A stretch of DNA of 36,962 bases from FCB group bacterium. GTDB taxonomy: Bacteria > Fidelibacterota > Marinisomatia > SCGC-AAA003-L08 > JACNLC01. Where the stretch lies: the NCBI GenBank assembly GCA_013152375.1, contig JAADGM010000100.1, positions 1 to 36,962 on the forward strand, read 5' to 3'. How positions within the stretch are numbered: the stretch's first letter is position 1; each line of letters begins with the position of its first letter. Below the pieces are notes generated by a model that saw only the letters and a program-made list of their open reading frames with translations, did not search any database and was not told the DNA's origin. A program made the translations under genes and the position numbers. Of this stretch, positions 15,246 to 24,342 are shown piece after piece.

Positions 15246-16679
15246 GTGAATTTAATAAAACCAAAAAAACAACCTTCGCCTGATGCCACGGTCTTCAGCG
15301 GGTCCGCACCTCTGCCGGAACCGTTGATCACCGGCAAGCAGACCTTCGCCTCCATTACGGAACGGATCAGTGCAATTGTAGAAGGTAAGCCGCCCAAAGG
15401 CTGGATGATCGCCTTCTCATTCTCGGTTTCAATACTGCTGATGCTCCTGGGGACAATCGGCTATCTTGCCGATGAGGGGATCGGTATCTGGGGACTGAAC
15501 AATCCTGTGGGTTGGGGCTGGGCGATTGTGAATTTCGTGTTCTGGGTCGGTATCGGCCATGCCGGTACGCTCATTTCGGCCGTACTGCATCTTTTCCGTC
15601 AGAAATGGAGAACTTCCATTAATCGTTTTGCCGAGGCCATGACCCTGTTTGCAGTAATTTGTGCCCTGGTGTTTCCCACCATCCATGTAGGCCGTATCTG
15701 GATGCTGCATTATGTATTTCCCATTCCTAACCAGATGGAAATGTGGCCCAATTTCCGAAGTCCCCTGCTGTGGGATGTATTTGCCGTCTCCATCTATTTT
15801 GCGGTCTCCATCCTGTTCTGGTTCACGGGATTGATCCCTGATTTGGCAACCCTCAGAGACCGGGCAAAGACCCGGGCCCGGAAGTTTATTTTCGGTGCGC
15901 TGGCTCTGGGCTGGCGGGGGAGCAATCGTCACTGGCAGCATTATGAGCTGGCATATCTGGTTCTGGCCGGACTGGCAACTCCTCTCGTGCTGTCGGTTCA
16001 CTCGGTGGTCAGTACGGACTTTGCCACGAGCATCCTGCCGGGCTGGCATACAACGATCTTCCCGCCCTATTTCGTCGCCGGCGCTATCTTTTCGGGTTTC
16101 GCCATGGTGATGACACTGGGGATTATTGCCCGGGAGGTCTTCGGATTAAAAGATTTTATCACGCTGAAGCATCTGGATAAAATGTCCAAGATCATGCTGG
16201 TAACCGGTTCAATGGTGGGCTATTCCTATGCAACAGAATTTTTTATTGCCTGGTACGGAGGCAACGGCTATGAAATGTTTGCCTTCATCAACCGGGCGTT
16301 CGGGCCGTACGCCTGGGCCTATTGGACCATGATCTCCTGTAATGTCATCATCCCTCAGCTTTTCTGGTTTAAGAAAATTCGTTCCAATGTAAAAATTCTG
16401 TTTGTTCTGTCAATTCTGGTGAATGTGGGGATGTGGTTTGAGCGGTTTGTGATCGTAGTCTCTTCGTTGTCGCGGGACTTTCTTCCTTCAGCCTGGGCTT
16501 ATTATTCTCCAACCATTTTCGACATCATGACGTTTATCGGGACATTCGGGCTTTTCTTCACCTTTTTCCTGCTGTTTCTGAGATTTCTGCCCATGGTCTC
16601 GATGACTGAAGTTAAGGGTGTACTCCCGGCGGCAGATCCCCATTACAAAGCTCCGGAGGAGGTAAAAGAAAATGACTAA
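15246..16679 (+). CDS. actC: ActC, NrfD-like quinone-binding subunit of ACIII
   Basis: This 477-aa polytopic membrane protein belongs to the NrfD/PsrC family, about ten helices. It contains conserved stretches such as [17 protein letters not shown] (about 97-113) and FPTIHVGR. ActC is the principal menaquinol oxidation subunit, passing electrons to the ActB Fe-S chain. GTG 15246 is the start, with an N-terminal polar segment of about 50 residues before the first helix and a weak ribosome site. It overlaps actD by 8 nt. Confidence 0.93.
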   Translation: MNLIKPKKQPSPDATVFSGSAPLPEPLITGKQTFASITERISAIVEGKPPKGWMIAFSFSVSILLMLLGTIGYLADEGIGIWGLNNPVGWGWAIVNFVFWVGIGHAGTLISAVLHLFRQKWRTSINRFAEAMTLFAVICALVFPTIHVGRIWMLHYVFPIPNQMEMWPNFRSPLLWDVFAVSIYFAVSILFWFTGLIPDLATLRDRAKTRARKFIFGALALGWRGSNRHWQHYELAYLVLAGLATPLVLSVHSVVSTDFATSILPGWHTTIFPPYFVAGAIFSGFAMVMTLGIIAREVFGLKDFITLKHLDKMSKIMLVTGSMVGYSYATEFFIAWYGGNGYEMFAFINRAFGPYAWAYWTMISCNVIIPQLFWFKKIRSNVKILFVLSILVNVGMWFERFVIVVSSLSRDFLPSAWAYYSPTIFDIMTFIGTFGLFFTFFLLFLRFLPMVSMTEVKGVLPAADPHYKAPEEVKEND

Positions 16680-17211
16680 ACAGACTCTGTATGGATTTCT
16701 GGCGGAATTTTCCACTCCCGGGGACCTGCTGCAGGCCGCTGAAAAAGTTCGGGACGCCGGTTATCAAAAATTTGACTGCCATACGCCTTTCCCGGTTCAC
16801 GGTCTGGATGATGCCATGGGAATGCCCCGCACAAAACTGGGGTATGTGATCGGCCTGTTTGCGCTGCTGGGGGCTATTGGCGGGTTCTGGCTGCAGGCCT
16901 GGACCAGCACGGTGGGTTATCCCATGGTGATTGCGGGAAAACCCTATTTCAGCTGGCAGGCTTTTATCATCGTCACTTTCGGTCTGATGGTGCTGGCCGG
17001 TGCGTTTTCCGCTCTGTTCGGGATGTTTCATTTTAACCGCTTGCCCAGATTACATCACCCCCTCTTCAACTCTGAGAATTTCAAACGGGCTACCGACGAT
17101 GGCTTTTTTATCAGTATTGAAGCACAGGATACCCGCTTCAATCCTGCCGAAACGAGGACTTTTTTAACAAAAATCGGTGCTAAAAATGTGGAGGCTATCA
17201 GCAGCGAATGA
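16672..17211 (+). CDS. actD: ActD, small membrane subunit of ACIII
   Basis: This 179-aa protein of the DUF3341/ActD family has an N-terminal ferredoxin-fold-like domain beginning [18 protein letters not shown], two membrane helices (about 59-78 and 96-122) and a C-terminal soluble tail. [13 protein letters not shown] (34-46) is the family signature. It bridges ActC and the other subunits and has no cofactor. A good site (GGAGG) precedes ATG 16672 inside the actC end. Its stop overlaps actE as ATGA. Confidence 0.92.
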   Translation: MTKQTLYGFLAEFSTPGDLLQAAEKVRDAGYQKFDCHTPFPVHGLDDAMGMPRTKLGYVIGLFALLGAIGGFWLQAWTSTVGYPMVIAGKPYFSWQAFIIVTFGLMVLAGAFSALFGMFHFNRLPRLHHPLFNSENFKRATDDGFFISIEAQDTRFNPAETRTFLTKIGAKNVEAISSE

Positions 17212-17819
17212 AACTTAAAACACTCCTAATTGCACTCGGCACAGGCTTTGGGCTCCTGCTGTTAAACTGTCAGGGAACACCTTCGCGGAATGCTCCAATC
17301 CATTTGAATCCCAATATGGATACTCAAAAACGGTACGATCCACAGGCAGCCAGCGGTTTCTTTATCGATGGCCGGACAATGCGGCCCCCTGTCCCCGGAA
17401 CCGTTGCCCGGGACGGACTGCGTCTCGATGATGCCTTTTACCGGGGTGAAGATGGCAAAGGTCAGGAAATTAAATACATCCCTGTTGACCTTGATGAAAA
17501 CCTGTTAGCCCGGGGAGAGGAGAGATACAATATCTACTGTTCACCCTGTCACAGTGAGCTCGGCGATGGAAAGGGGATTGTCATGCAGTATAATTTTCCC
17601 ATTCCACCCCCTTCCTTCCACACGGAAAAAGTGCGTGATTTCACTGACGGATACTTGTTTAAGGTGATTACAAACGGTGTTCGGAATATGCCTGCCTACC
17701 GTCATCAGATCAAAGTGCGGGACCGCTGGGCCATTGTCGCTTATATTCGGGCGCTTCAGCTCAGTCAGAACGCCTCAGCGGAAGATGTCCCCTTAACTGA
17801 ATTAAATGGACTGAAATGA
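17208..17819 (+). CDS. actE: ActE, mono-haem cytochrome c lipoprotein of ACIII
   Basis: A 203-aa exported protein starts with a basic MKLK, a hydrophobic core and the lipobox LLNC with C21 as the lipidated residue. The cytochrome c domain carries CSPCH (111-115), with later Met residues (for example in RNMPAYRHQ) as possible axial ligand. Family knowledge places ActE at the electron exit of ACIII, handing electrons to the terminal oxidase. Here the likely acceptor is the cbb3 oxidase encoded just upstream. It overlaps actD by 4 nt and is 4 nt from actF. Confidence 0.93.
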   Translation: MKLKTLLIALGTGFGLLLLNCQGTPSRNAPIHLNPNMDTQKRYDPQAASGFFIDGRTMRPPVPGTVARDGLRLDDAFYRGEDGKGQEIKYIPVDLDENLLARGEERYNIYCSPCHSELGDGKGIVMQYNFPIPPPSFHTEKVRDFTDGYLFKVITNGVRNMPAYRHQIKVRDRWAIVAYIRALQLSQNASAEDVPLTELNGLK

Positions 17820-17823
17820 GTGT

Positions 17824-18990
17824 ATGAATATTGATCTAAAAACATATCTGCTGACTGATACCGCCAGTACCCGAACCCGGTTACTGGCCCTGGGAGTCCT
17901 GGGATTGGTGCTCAGTTTTTTTGGCTACTTTACAAATCCCGCTCAATTTTATCATTCCTGGCTGGTGGCTTTTTCATTTTGGGCTACTCTGGGTCTGGGA
18001 GCTTTTTTCTTTGTCCTGATGCACCATGTCACCGGTGCCTTCTGGAGCACCGTTATACGTAGAATCGTTGAGTCCGTAATGGGTGCTCTGCCGCTTCTTC
18101 TGATCTTCTTCATCCCGATTATTTTTGGGCTGCACACGCTGTATCACTGGAGCGACCCCGGAGAAGATCCGCTCCTGATCTGGAAAAGTCCCTACCTGAA
18201 TACAACTTTCTTCGGTATCAGGACAGTCCTTTATTTTATCGTCTGGTATTTGATCATCAGCAAACTCTATAAACTGTCGGTCAATCAGACCGGGGAAGAA
18301 GATCTCAGACGCATGCGCCGGGTCAGCGCTGCCGGGACCGTCATTTTCGCCCTCACATTTACCTTTGCCTCTTTCGATTGGCTTATGTCCACGGATGCAC
18401 ACTGGTATTCTACAATTTACGGCGTTTATATTTTCGGCGGTGCTTATCTCTCGGCCATTATTTTTGTTGTATTATTTGCGCTTTTCCTGCAGCATAACGG
18501 AATTTTACAAAAAGAGATCACCTCGGAACATTATCACGATCTTGGCAAACTTGCGTTCGGCTTTGTAATCTTTTGGGCCTATATCGCCGGCAGTCAGTAT
18601 TTTCTCATCTGGTACGGCAACATCCCCGAAGAAACCGTCTGGTTCGCACATCGCTGGGTGGGGTCGTGGAAAACGGCGAGCCTCGTCCTCATTGCCGGGC
18701 ATTTCATAATTCCCTTTATCGTGCTGATTTTCCACGCCGCAAAACGAAACACCGGCATATTTAAAGCTGTTGCCCTCCTGTTGCTTGTCATGCACTGGGT
18801 CGACCTGTATTGGAATATCATGCCGTCTTTGTACCCTGACGGCGTCCGTATTTCCTGGATGGATTTCAGTACGATGGCCGGTATTGGCGGAATCTTCCTG
18901 TGGAAAATTTGGGATAATCTGACCCGGCATCCCGTATTGCCAACGGCTGATCCCTATCTTATGCAGTCCATAAACTTCAATAAACATTGA
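17824..18990 (+). CDS. actF: ActF, second NrfD-like membrane subunit of ACIII
   Basis: This 388-aa polytopic membrane protein is shorter than ActC but from the same NrfD/PsrC superfamily, about ten helices. The family motif FGLHTLYHWSDP lies in an early loop (about 101-112), followed by KSPYLN. ActF sits beside ActC in the complex and is proposed to participate in proton translocation. ATG 17824 directly follows the actE stop. The following small gene starts 9 nt after its TGA. Confidence 0.92.
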   Translation: MNIDLKTYLLTDTASTRTRLLALGVLGLVLSFFGYFTNPAQFYHSWLVAFSFWATLGLGAFFFVLMHHVTGAFWSTVIRRIVESVMGALPLLLIFFIPIIFGLHTLYHWSDPGEDPLLIWKSPYLNTTFFGIRTVLYFIVWYLIISKLYKLSVNQTGEEDLRRMRRVSAAGTVIFALTFTFASFDWLMSTDAHWYSTIYGVYIFGGAYLSAIIFVVLFALFLQHNGILQKEITSEHYHDLGKLAFGFVIFWAYIAGSQYFLIWYGNIPEETVWFAHRWVGSWKTASLVLIAGHFIIPFIVLIFHAAKRNTGIFKAVALLLLVMHWVDLYWNIMPSLYPDGVRISWMDFSTMAGIGGIFLWKIWDNLTRHPVLPTADPYLMQSINFNKH

Positions 18991-18999
18991 TACAAGCCT

Positions 19000-19281
19000 A
19001 TGAATAATGCCTCAATTTTCAATTATAAGAAATTAGTTCCGCTGGCAATCCTCATCATCGTGCTGGTGAGTCTCGGAGTCATCGGAAATCAGTACTCTAA
19101 ACGTGCCTACGATTTTTACGGGGATGGCATACCTACTGAAAATTCTGAAAAACTCTCTGCTCTGAGACTGCACGAAAAACAAATTTTGACAAGTTACGGT
19201 GTGATAGATGCTGAAAAGGGCATTTACAGAATTCCCATTTCCGTGGCTATGAAACGCTATCTGCAGAAGTCTGAAAAGTAA
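19000..19281 (+). CDS. Small membrane-anchored protein ending the ACIII operon
   Basis: A 93-aa protein has one helix (about 12-29), a short linker and a C-terminal motif LTSYGVIDAEKGIYRIPISV (63-82). The pattern 'Leu-x-x-Tyr-Gly-x-x-Asp ... Arg-Ile-Pro-Ile-x-x-Ala-Met' is one I recall in small proteins next to cytochrome oxidase or SCO genes in other bacteria; its function is unknown to me. Biochemically studied ACIII preparations contain an extra small subunit (called ActG or ActH), and this gene is a candidate by position only. It is 9 nt from actF, so almost surely in the same operon. Confidence 0.8.
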   Translation: MNNASIFNYKKLVPLAILIIVLVSLGVIGNQYSKRAYDFYGDGIPTENSEKLSALRLHEKQILTSYGVIDAEKGIYRIPISVAMKRYLQKSEK

Positions 19282-19360
19282 GGCCGGCGGATACTACGAC
19301 TTCTCCCCGTCACCGGGCACAATACCTGACTGATCTTCTCACCAGGACCTTTCCGGCTTC

Positions 19361-20386
19361 ATGAGCAGAGGCCGCCCGCAGTTTGACAAGGGTCGGGTGC
19401 TGACTTACCTTCAGCGGCATTACGGACTTACCGGTACCCTGAAACAACTTGGCAGTTATGATGACCAGAATTTTCTCCTTAAAACTCCCTTCGGTAAGTC
19501 TTTTATCTGCAAGATCTCCAGAGCCGGGACAGCCAACATTGAGCTGGCCGCACAGAATGAGGCTATGCGCCTGTTGGCCGAAACACTACCTGAGGCCTTA
19601 TTCCCCCGCGTTGTTCCGAATCTCGCCGGCCGTGAGATTTGCAGTTTGGCGGAGAATGATGCCTCTGAAAATCTGCTTAGGGTGTTGACATACATCGAGG
19701 GAACTTTACTGAAAGAGGATAATACCCCTCCTCTTGGGCGGCATCTGGCATTTGGGCGGTTTCTGGGACAAATGGATCAGGTCCTTTTGCAATTTGATCA
19801 TCCGGGTACTCACCGGAATTTTTCCTGGGATCTAAGACATACGCTGCATCTCAGAGAGTCCGTGTCCCTGCTGGCCGATTCTGAAAAAGAGGGTATAGTT
19901 CACGGTTTTCTCGATCTATTTAAGGATCGGGTTGTACCACTTCTCCCCGTTTTACGGAAGTGTGTCATCCATAATGATGCCAATGACACAAATATTTTAT
20001 GGCTTGGAAAAGGTTCGAAAAAGTCCTGGCGTTTCGGCGTTATAGACTTTGGAGACCTTACATTCACACACCTGGTCTTTGAGGTCGCCATCGCCGCGGC
20101 CTATGCCATGTTGGGGAAGGCCGATCCCCTGGACCATGCTCTGGCCATAGTGCAGGGCTATCATGAGGTGCTGCCGCTCACGGACCGGGAATGTGAAATT
20201 CTTTATCTGCTCATGTGCTGCAGAATTTGCATGAGCGTAGTCCTGGGGAAAAAGGCGCTTCTGGCTGAACCAGATAATCTGCATTTGAAACTTACGGAAG
20301 CACCCGGCTGGGAACTGCTGGACCGGTTGGCAGCCGAAGATTTTTCTGAAACCAGCAGACGGTTTTGTCAGGTCTGCCGCGGTTGA
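19361..20386 (+). CDS. APH-fold phosphotransferase (hydroxylysine-kinase-like)
   Basis: This is a 341-aa soluble kinase of the aminoglycoside phosphotransferase/choline kinase fold. It has the N-lobe phrase SYDDQNFLLKTPFGKSFICK with an ATP-binding Lys, the catalytic loop HNDANDTN (H204, D206, N211) and the metal-binding VIDFGD (D229). DQNFLL and HNDAN resemble the hydroxylysine kinase (HYKK/AGPHD1) branch, which phosphorylates small amino compounds. In other genomes this domain is often fused or linked to a class III aminotransferase, but none is nearby. The substrate cannot be told from sequence. It starts 80 nt after the respiratory operon, with only a weak ribosome site. Confidence 0.8.
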   Translation: MSRGRPQFDKGRVLTYLQRHYGLTGTLKQLGSYDDQNFLLKTPFGKSFICKISRAGTANIELAAQNEAMRLLAETLPEALFPRVVPNLAGREICSLAENDASENLLRVLTYIEGTLLKEDNTPPLGRHLAFGRFLGQMDQVLLQFDHPGTHRNFSWDLRHTLHLRESVSLLADSEKEGIVHGFLDLFKDRVVPLLPVLRKCVIHNDANDTNILWLGKGSKKSWRFGVIDFGDLTFTHLVFEVAIAAAYAMLGKADPLDHALAIVQGYHEVLPLTDRECEILYLLMCCRICMSVVLGKKALLAEPDNLHLKLTEAPGWELLDRLAAEDFSETSRRFCQVCRG

Positions 20387-20506
20387 AGCCGGTTCGGGAA
20401 TTGCCTGTTCTCTATTGGAGTGGCCTCCTAATACCTGAAAGGTTCTAATTTTACCGGTGTTGCTCAGCCGTCTTTCAACAGCTCTTAAGGTTCGGGGGAA
20501 CAGATC

Positions 20507-21538
20507 ATGATCAAAACTGAAACGCAAATATTTCCGCAAACCTATACTTACCAGGACATCTCAATGGTGCCAAGGCATCTTTCCGCCTTCAGAAGCAGGA
20601 GTGAAATCGACCTTTCGGTAAAAACCACGACCCAGTCGGTTCCACTGATATTCAGGATGCCAATTCTGCCAGCCCCGATGGATACTATCTGCGGACCGGA
20701 GATGTGCCGCATTTTTTCTGATAACGGTATGTACGGGATGATCCATCGGTTTCAGAGTGATGATCAGAGGCGGACGCTGTATGCAAACCTCCGGGCAGAG
20801 GGTAAAGATGCGATTATCGCCATCGGTCTGGATGAAGAACATTTTCTGAAATCAATATATGCCGACGGCGCCCGTCTGTTTATCATCGATGTTGCCAACG
20901 GTTTCAATATTCACGTGGAACCTGTTATCAGTACGCTGCGGGATTTCGGGGATACTTTCGTGATCTGCGGCAACGTAGCCTCTAAAGAAGGCTTTGAATA
21001 TCTTGCCACTCTCGGAGTGGATGCTATCCGGGTTGGAATTGGCAACGGATCCATGTGTACGACTTCAGTCATGACAGGTGTCGGACAGGGTATAGTTTCG
21101 GCGCTGCGGGAATGCGTACAGCTGAAAAAGGAAAAGGCGCTGCGCACGCTCATCATCGCCGACGGGGGTGTCTCGGAGGTTGGTCATATTGCCCTTGCAC
21201 TGGCGCTGGGGGCAGATTTGGTGATGATCGGCCGCATGTTTGCGGGCACCAGGGAGGCCGAAGGAAACATCCTCAAATACAATGGAAAACTCTACAAAGC
21301 ATTTCGGGGATCAGCCTCCTTTGCCGTACAGAAAAAGAGTAAAGGTAATCCCTATTTCGTTGAGGGCGATGAGACCATTGTAAGTTACAAGGGCAGTGTG
21401 CAGAATATTTTTGACCAGATGGAAGCCGGACTCCGAAGTGCTTTCAGCTATATGGGTGCCGCCAATGTCCGGCAGCTCCAGGACCATGCTTCTTTCGTAT
21501 GCTATCGCATGGATGAAAAACTTTTTAAATCTTCATAA
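20507..21538 (+). CDS. guaC: GMP reductase / IMP dehydrogenase family enzyme
   Basis: This 343-aa TIM-barrel enzyme of the IMPDH/GMPR family lacks the CBS pair, as GMP reductases do. Reading in order: APMDT (56-60), the IDVANG strand, CGNVAS, the catalytic loop GIGNGSMCTTS with C184, ADGG, the phosphate site GADLVMIGRMFAG, and a C-terminal YKG...LRSAFSYMGA. Overall it matches GMP reductase (GMP + NADPH to IMP + ammonia). The loop differs from the usual GPGSxCTTR at two places, Pro to Asn and Arg to Ser, so it is a divergent subfamily and IMP dehydrogenase activity is not excluded. ATG is supported by GGGGGAA upstream. Confidence 0.82.
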   Translation: MIKTETQIFPQTYTYQDISMVPRHLSAFRSRSEIDLSVKTTTQSVPLIFRMPILPAPMDTICGPEMCRIFSDNGMYGMIHRFQSDDQRRTLYANLRAEGKDAIIAIGLDEEHFLKSIYADGARLFIIDVANGFNIHVEPVISTLRDFGDTFVICGNVASKEGFEYLATLGVDAIRVGIGNGSMCTTSVMTGVGQGIVSALRECVQLKKEKALRTLIIADGGVSEVGHIALALALGADLVMIGRMFAGTREAEGNILKYNGKLYKAFRGSASFAVQKKSKGNPYFVEGDETIVSYKGSVQNIFDQMEAGLRSAFSYMGAANVRQLQDHASFVCYRMDEKLFKSS

Positions 21539-21547
21539 AAGACAGCG

Positions 21548-21631
21548 GCCGGTTTAACTGACAACAGACCGGCAATAAGAATACGAACTAACAGGCTGTC
21601 GGGGCGAAGCTGAATAAAAAATGACCCGACA
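21548..21631. other. Two hairpins between the GMP reductase gene and ruvB
   Basis: GCCGGT (21548-21553) pairs with ACCGGC (21568-21573) across a 14-nt loop. TGTCGGG (21597-21603) pairs perfectly with CCCGACA (21625-21631) across a 21-nt loop. Neither has a following T-tract, so intrinsic termination is doubtful. They may be repeat relics or mRNA-end structures. Confidence 0.35.
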
Positions 21632-21636
21632 AGAAA

Positions 21637-21688
21637 TTGACAAACCTTTATTTAGAGGTTTCAAACCCTGACAGATTCATCGTATATT
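21637..21688 (+). promoter_or_regulatory. Candidate promoter region for ruvB
   Basis: A perfect -35 hexamer TTGACA stands at 21637-21642, but the sequence 17 nt downstream is a poor -10. A good -10-like TATATT lies at 21683-21688, with TTTCAA at 21659 as a weak -35 at 18 nt. AAACCT/AGGTTT (21642-21661) forms an inverted repeat between them that could be an operator. The exact promoter is unsure. Confidence 0.3.
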
Positions 21689-21704
21689 TAGGGTCGTTTT
21701 ACAT

Positions 21705-22751
21705 ATGATAGAATCCTCCAAACAGCCCCAAAACCGCATTAATTCTTCAGAAATACAAGACGAGGATGTTCTCGTTGAACAATCTGTTCGCCCTTTGCGG
21801 TTTGAAGAATTCGTCGGTCAATCCGAAACCATTGAGAATTTGAAGGTCTTCATAGAGGCCACCCGCCAGCGCAATGAAGCCCTGGATCATGTGCTGCTCT
21901 TCGGGCCTCCCGGTCTGGGGAAGACGACTCTGGCCAATATTATTGCCAGGGAACTGAACGTGAATATCAAACTTTCTTCCGGTCCGGTGATGGAACGCCC
22001 GGGGGATCTGGCCGGTATTTTGACGAACCTGGCGGAGCACGATGTCTTTTTCATCGACGAAATTCACCGTTTAAGCAGTGTCGTAGAGGAATACCTCTAT
22101 TCGGCCATGGAGGATTACACAATTGATATAATGCTGGACAAGGGTCCCAGCGCCCGCAGTATTCAGCTGAATCTCAACCCTTTCACCCTTGTGGGCGCTA
22201 CCACGCGCCTGGGGAATATGACCTCTCCCATGCGGGACCGTTTTGGCGTGATCCTGAGGCTGGATTTTTATTCGGTGGAGGACCTGCTGAAAATCATCAC
22301 CCGTTCAGCCAGAATCATGGAGATTCAATTGGATGAAAAGGCGGCACTTGAGATATCAGGCAGATCCCGGGGAACTCCGCGAGTTGCCAACCGTATTTTA
22401 CGCCGCGCCCGGGATTTCGCCCAGGTACAGTCCGCCGGAGTGATCACACTAGAAACCGCAAAAGAAGCACTTGACCGGCTTGGAATTGATAATGCGGGCC
22501 TGGACGACATGGATCGGCGCATTTTGAGAGCGCTGGTACAGCGGTTCGGCGGGGGACCCGTCGGGCTGGATTCACTGGGTGTTGCCATTTCAGAGGACGC
22601 CCGGACCATCGAAGAAGTGTATGAACCATTTCTCATCAAAGAGGGTTTCATCCAGCGGACCTCCAGGGGGCGCATGGCCATGGACAAAACCTTCCGGTAC
22701 CTGAAGGTTAACAACACGCTGACCAACAGTCAGCGCAGTTTATTTAAATAA
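21705..22751 (+). CDS. ruvB: Holliday junction branch migration helicase RuvB
   Basis: This 348-aa AAA+ motor forms hexamers with RuvA on Holliday junctions. It has RPLRFEEFVGQ (29-39), Walker A GPPGLGKTT (67-75), Walker B FFIDEIHRL (115-123), sensor 1 GATTRLG, the arginine finger region SPMRDRFG and a winged-helix C-terminal domain with GGGPVGLDSL. The length is normal and no ruvA or ruvC is adjacent. It begins a run of co-directional genes (ruvB, queA, ispF, gltX, glnS, ispE) with short spacings. ATG 21705 has only a weak ribosome site. Confidence 0.97.
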   Translation: MIESSKQPQNRINSSEIQDEDVLVEQSVRPLRFEEFVGQSETIENLKVFIEATRQRNEALDHVLLFGPPGLGKTTLANIIARELNVNIKLSSGPVMERPGDLAGILTNLAEHDVFFIDEIHRLSSVVEEYLYSAMEDYTIDIMLDKGPSARSIQLNLNPFTLVGATTRLGNMTSPMRDRFGVILRLDFYSVEDLLKIITRSARIMEIQLDEKAALEISGRSRGTPRVANRILRRARDFAQVQSAGVITLETAKEALDRLGIDNAGLDDMDRRILRALVQRFGGGPVGLDSLGVAISEDARTIEEVYEPFLIKEGFIQRTSRGRMAMDKTFRYLKVNNTLTNSQRSLFK

Positions 22752-22764
22752 AAGGAAACGGATA

Positions 22765-23823
22765 ATGTTTTTTGGAGCAATAGAAAAACCACCACGGTTG
22801 TCAGAATTTGATTTGGAAATCCCCGAAGAATTAATCGCGCAATATCCTGTGGAAAAGCGGGATGAAAGCCGGTTGATGGTGCTGAATCGCGAGGATGAGT
22901 CCATCGAGCACCGGCAGTTCAAGGATATTGTGGAGTATTTCAAAAAGGGCGATGTGCTGGTGGTAAACAATACGAAGGTTTATCCCGCGCGGCTTTACGC
23001 CTTCAAAGAAAAATCTGAGGCCAAAGTTGAAGTCTTCCTGCTCCGTGAACTTGAGAATGACCTCTGGGAAGCTATGGTACGGCCCGCCAGAAAAGTACGC
23101 ATCGGGAATAAGCTCATGTTCGGTGAGGGCATAACCTGCGACGTTATCGACAACACGGTTTCCGGAGGGCGGGTCCTGCGTTTTGAATACGATGTACCCT
23201 CCATCTATCCTTTCATCGATCGTGAGGGCCATTCTCCCCTGCCGCCTTATATCAAGCGGGAAGCCACCCCCAAAGACAAGGAAACCTATCAGACCGTTTA
23301 TGCCAGCGAACGGGGGTCCGTTGCAGCTCCCACGGCTGGGTTGCATTTTTCTCATGAAGTTCTGGATGCCTTACGGGAACGCGGAGTTAAAATTGCCGAA
23401 GTGACCCTGCATATCGGACTGGGTACTTTTCGCCCGATTATGGTTGAGGACCTTACGCGCCATCAGATGGATTCGGAATACTTTCGGGTTTCACCGGAAA
23501 CCGCAGAAGTGATTAACAAAGCCTTTGCCAAAAGGAAACGCATTGTGGCCGTGGGAACTTCTACTGTCCGGGCCATCGAAACCGTGGCCGTCTCAGGCTT
23601 TCAAATCACGGCCAAGCGAGCCTGGACTGATAAATTCATCTTTCCGCCCTATAACTTCAAAATCGCCAATCGTCTCGTGACGAATTTTCATCAACCCAAA
23701 TCTACGTTGATGATGCTGGTGGCCGCTTTTGCAAATAAGAACTTTGTACTCAAAGCCTACCGTGAAGCCATTGACAAAAAGTACCGCTTCTTCAGTTATG
23801 GCGATGCAATGTTCATCATCTGA
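22765..23823 (+). CDS. queA: tRNA preQ1(34) S-adenosylmethionine ribosyltransferase-isomerase QueA
   Basis: This enzyme transfers and isomerises the ribose of S-adenosylmethionine onto preQ1 in tRNA, giving epoxyqueuosine. It has 352 aa, about the normal length. Family motifs: FDLEIPEELIAQYPVEKRDESRL (split across about 14-36), VVNNTKVYPARL, SPLPPYIKR, YQTVYA, GSVAAPTAGLHFS, LHIGLGTFRP and TNFHQPKSTLMMLVAA near the end. It lies 13 nt after ruvB with a GGAAA site, a linkage common in bacteria. Confidence 0.97.
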   Translation: MFFGAIEKPPRLSEFDLEIPEELIAQYPVEKRDESRLMVLNREDESIEHRQFKDIVEYFKKGDVLVVNNTKVYPARLYAFKEKSEAKVEVFLLRELENDLWEAMVRPARKVRIGNKLMFGEGITCDVIDNTVSGGRVLRFEYDVPSIYPFIDREGHSPLPPYIKREATPKDKETYQTVYASERGSVAAPTAGLHFSHEVLDALRERGVKIAEVTLHIGLGTFRPIMVEDLTRHQMDSEYFRVSPETAEVINKAFAKRKRIVAVGTSTVRAIETVAVSGFQITAKRAWTDKFIFPPYNFKIANRLVTNFHQPKSTLMMLVAAFANKNFVLKAYREAIDKKYRFFSYGDAMFII

Positions 23824-23850
23824 GCACACTATACCGGATAACATTGACAG

Positions 23851-24342
23851 GTGACATACCGGATAGGCCAGGGGTTTGATGTACATGCCTTAGCGGCAGG
23901 AATTCCGCTTACGATCGGCGGCGTAGAGATTCCTCATTCAATGGGCTCTCAGGGCCACAGTGACGGAGATGTGCTATATCACGCCATCGTGGATGCCCTG
24001 CTCGGCGCTCTGTCCCTTGGTGATATCGGCACCCATTTCCCCTCTGATGATGAGCGCTGGAGAGGAGCCTCAAGCCACATCTTTTTAGCCCACACTTCAC
24101 GGTTGATCTCAGATCGATCCTGTAAAATAGAGAATATAGATGCAACGATCATCCTCCAGGAACCGAAAATAGGATCTTATATCGACACGATGCGCCTGAA
24201 CATATCCCGAATTCTGGATATGGGTGCTGACCGGATTTCCATAAAAGCAACTACGACCGATTTCCTGGGTTTTATCGGCGAAGGGCGGGGACTGGCCGCC
24301 TCCGCTGTCGTTCTGATAGTCGAGAGGAGTTCCCATGATTAA
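23851..24342 (+). CDS. ispF: 2-C-methyl-D-erythritol 2,4-cyclodiphosphate synthase IspF
   Basis: IspF catalyses the MEP-pathway step that cyclises CDP-methylerythritol 2-phosphate with loss of CMP. It has 163 aa. The zinc ligands are D10 and H12 (in FDVHAL) and H44, and the GHSDGDV (35-41) and GAL...DIGTHFP stretches are typical. GTG 23851 is the only reasonable start, since an in-frame TGA lies at 23845-23847. It overlaps gltX by 8 nt. The later MEP-pathway gene ispE is five genes along in the same run; ispD is not in the window. Confidence 0.96.
   Translation: MTYRIGQGFDVHALAAGIPLTIGGVEIPHSMGSQGHSDGDVLYHAIVDALLGALSLGDIGTHFPSDDERWRGASSHIFLAHTSRLISDRSCKIENIDATIILQEPKIGSYIDTMRLNISRILDMGADRISIKATTTDFLGFIGEGRGLAASAVVLIVERSSHD

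Noticed and set aside
1714-19281. Defence system, prophage or other mobile element
   Set aside because: No transposase, integrase, nuclease, toxin-antitoxin pair or phage-type gene is visible in any frame; content is respiratory and housekeeping.
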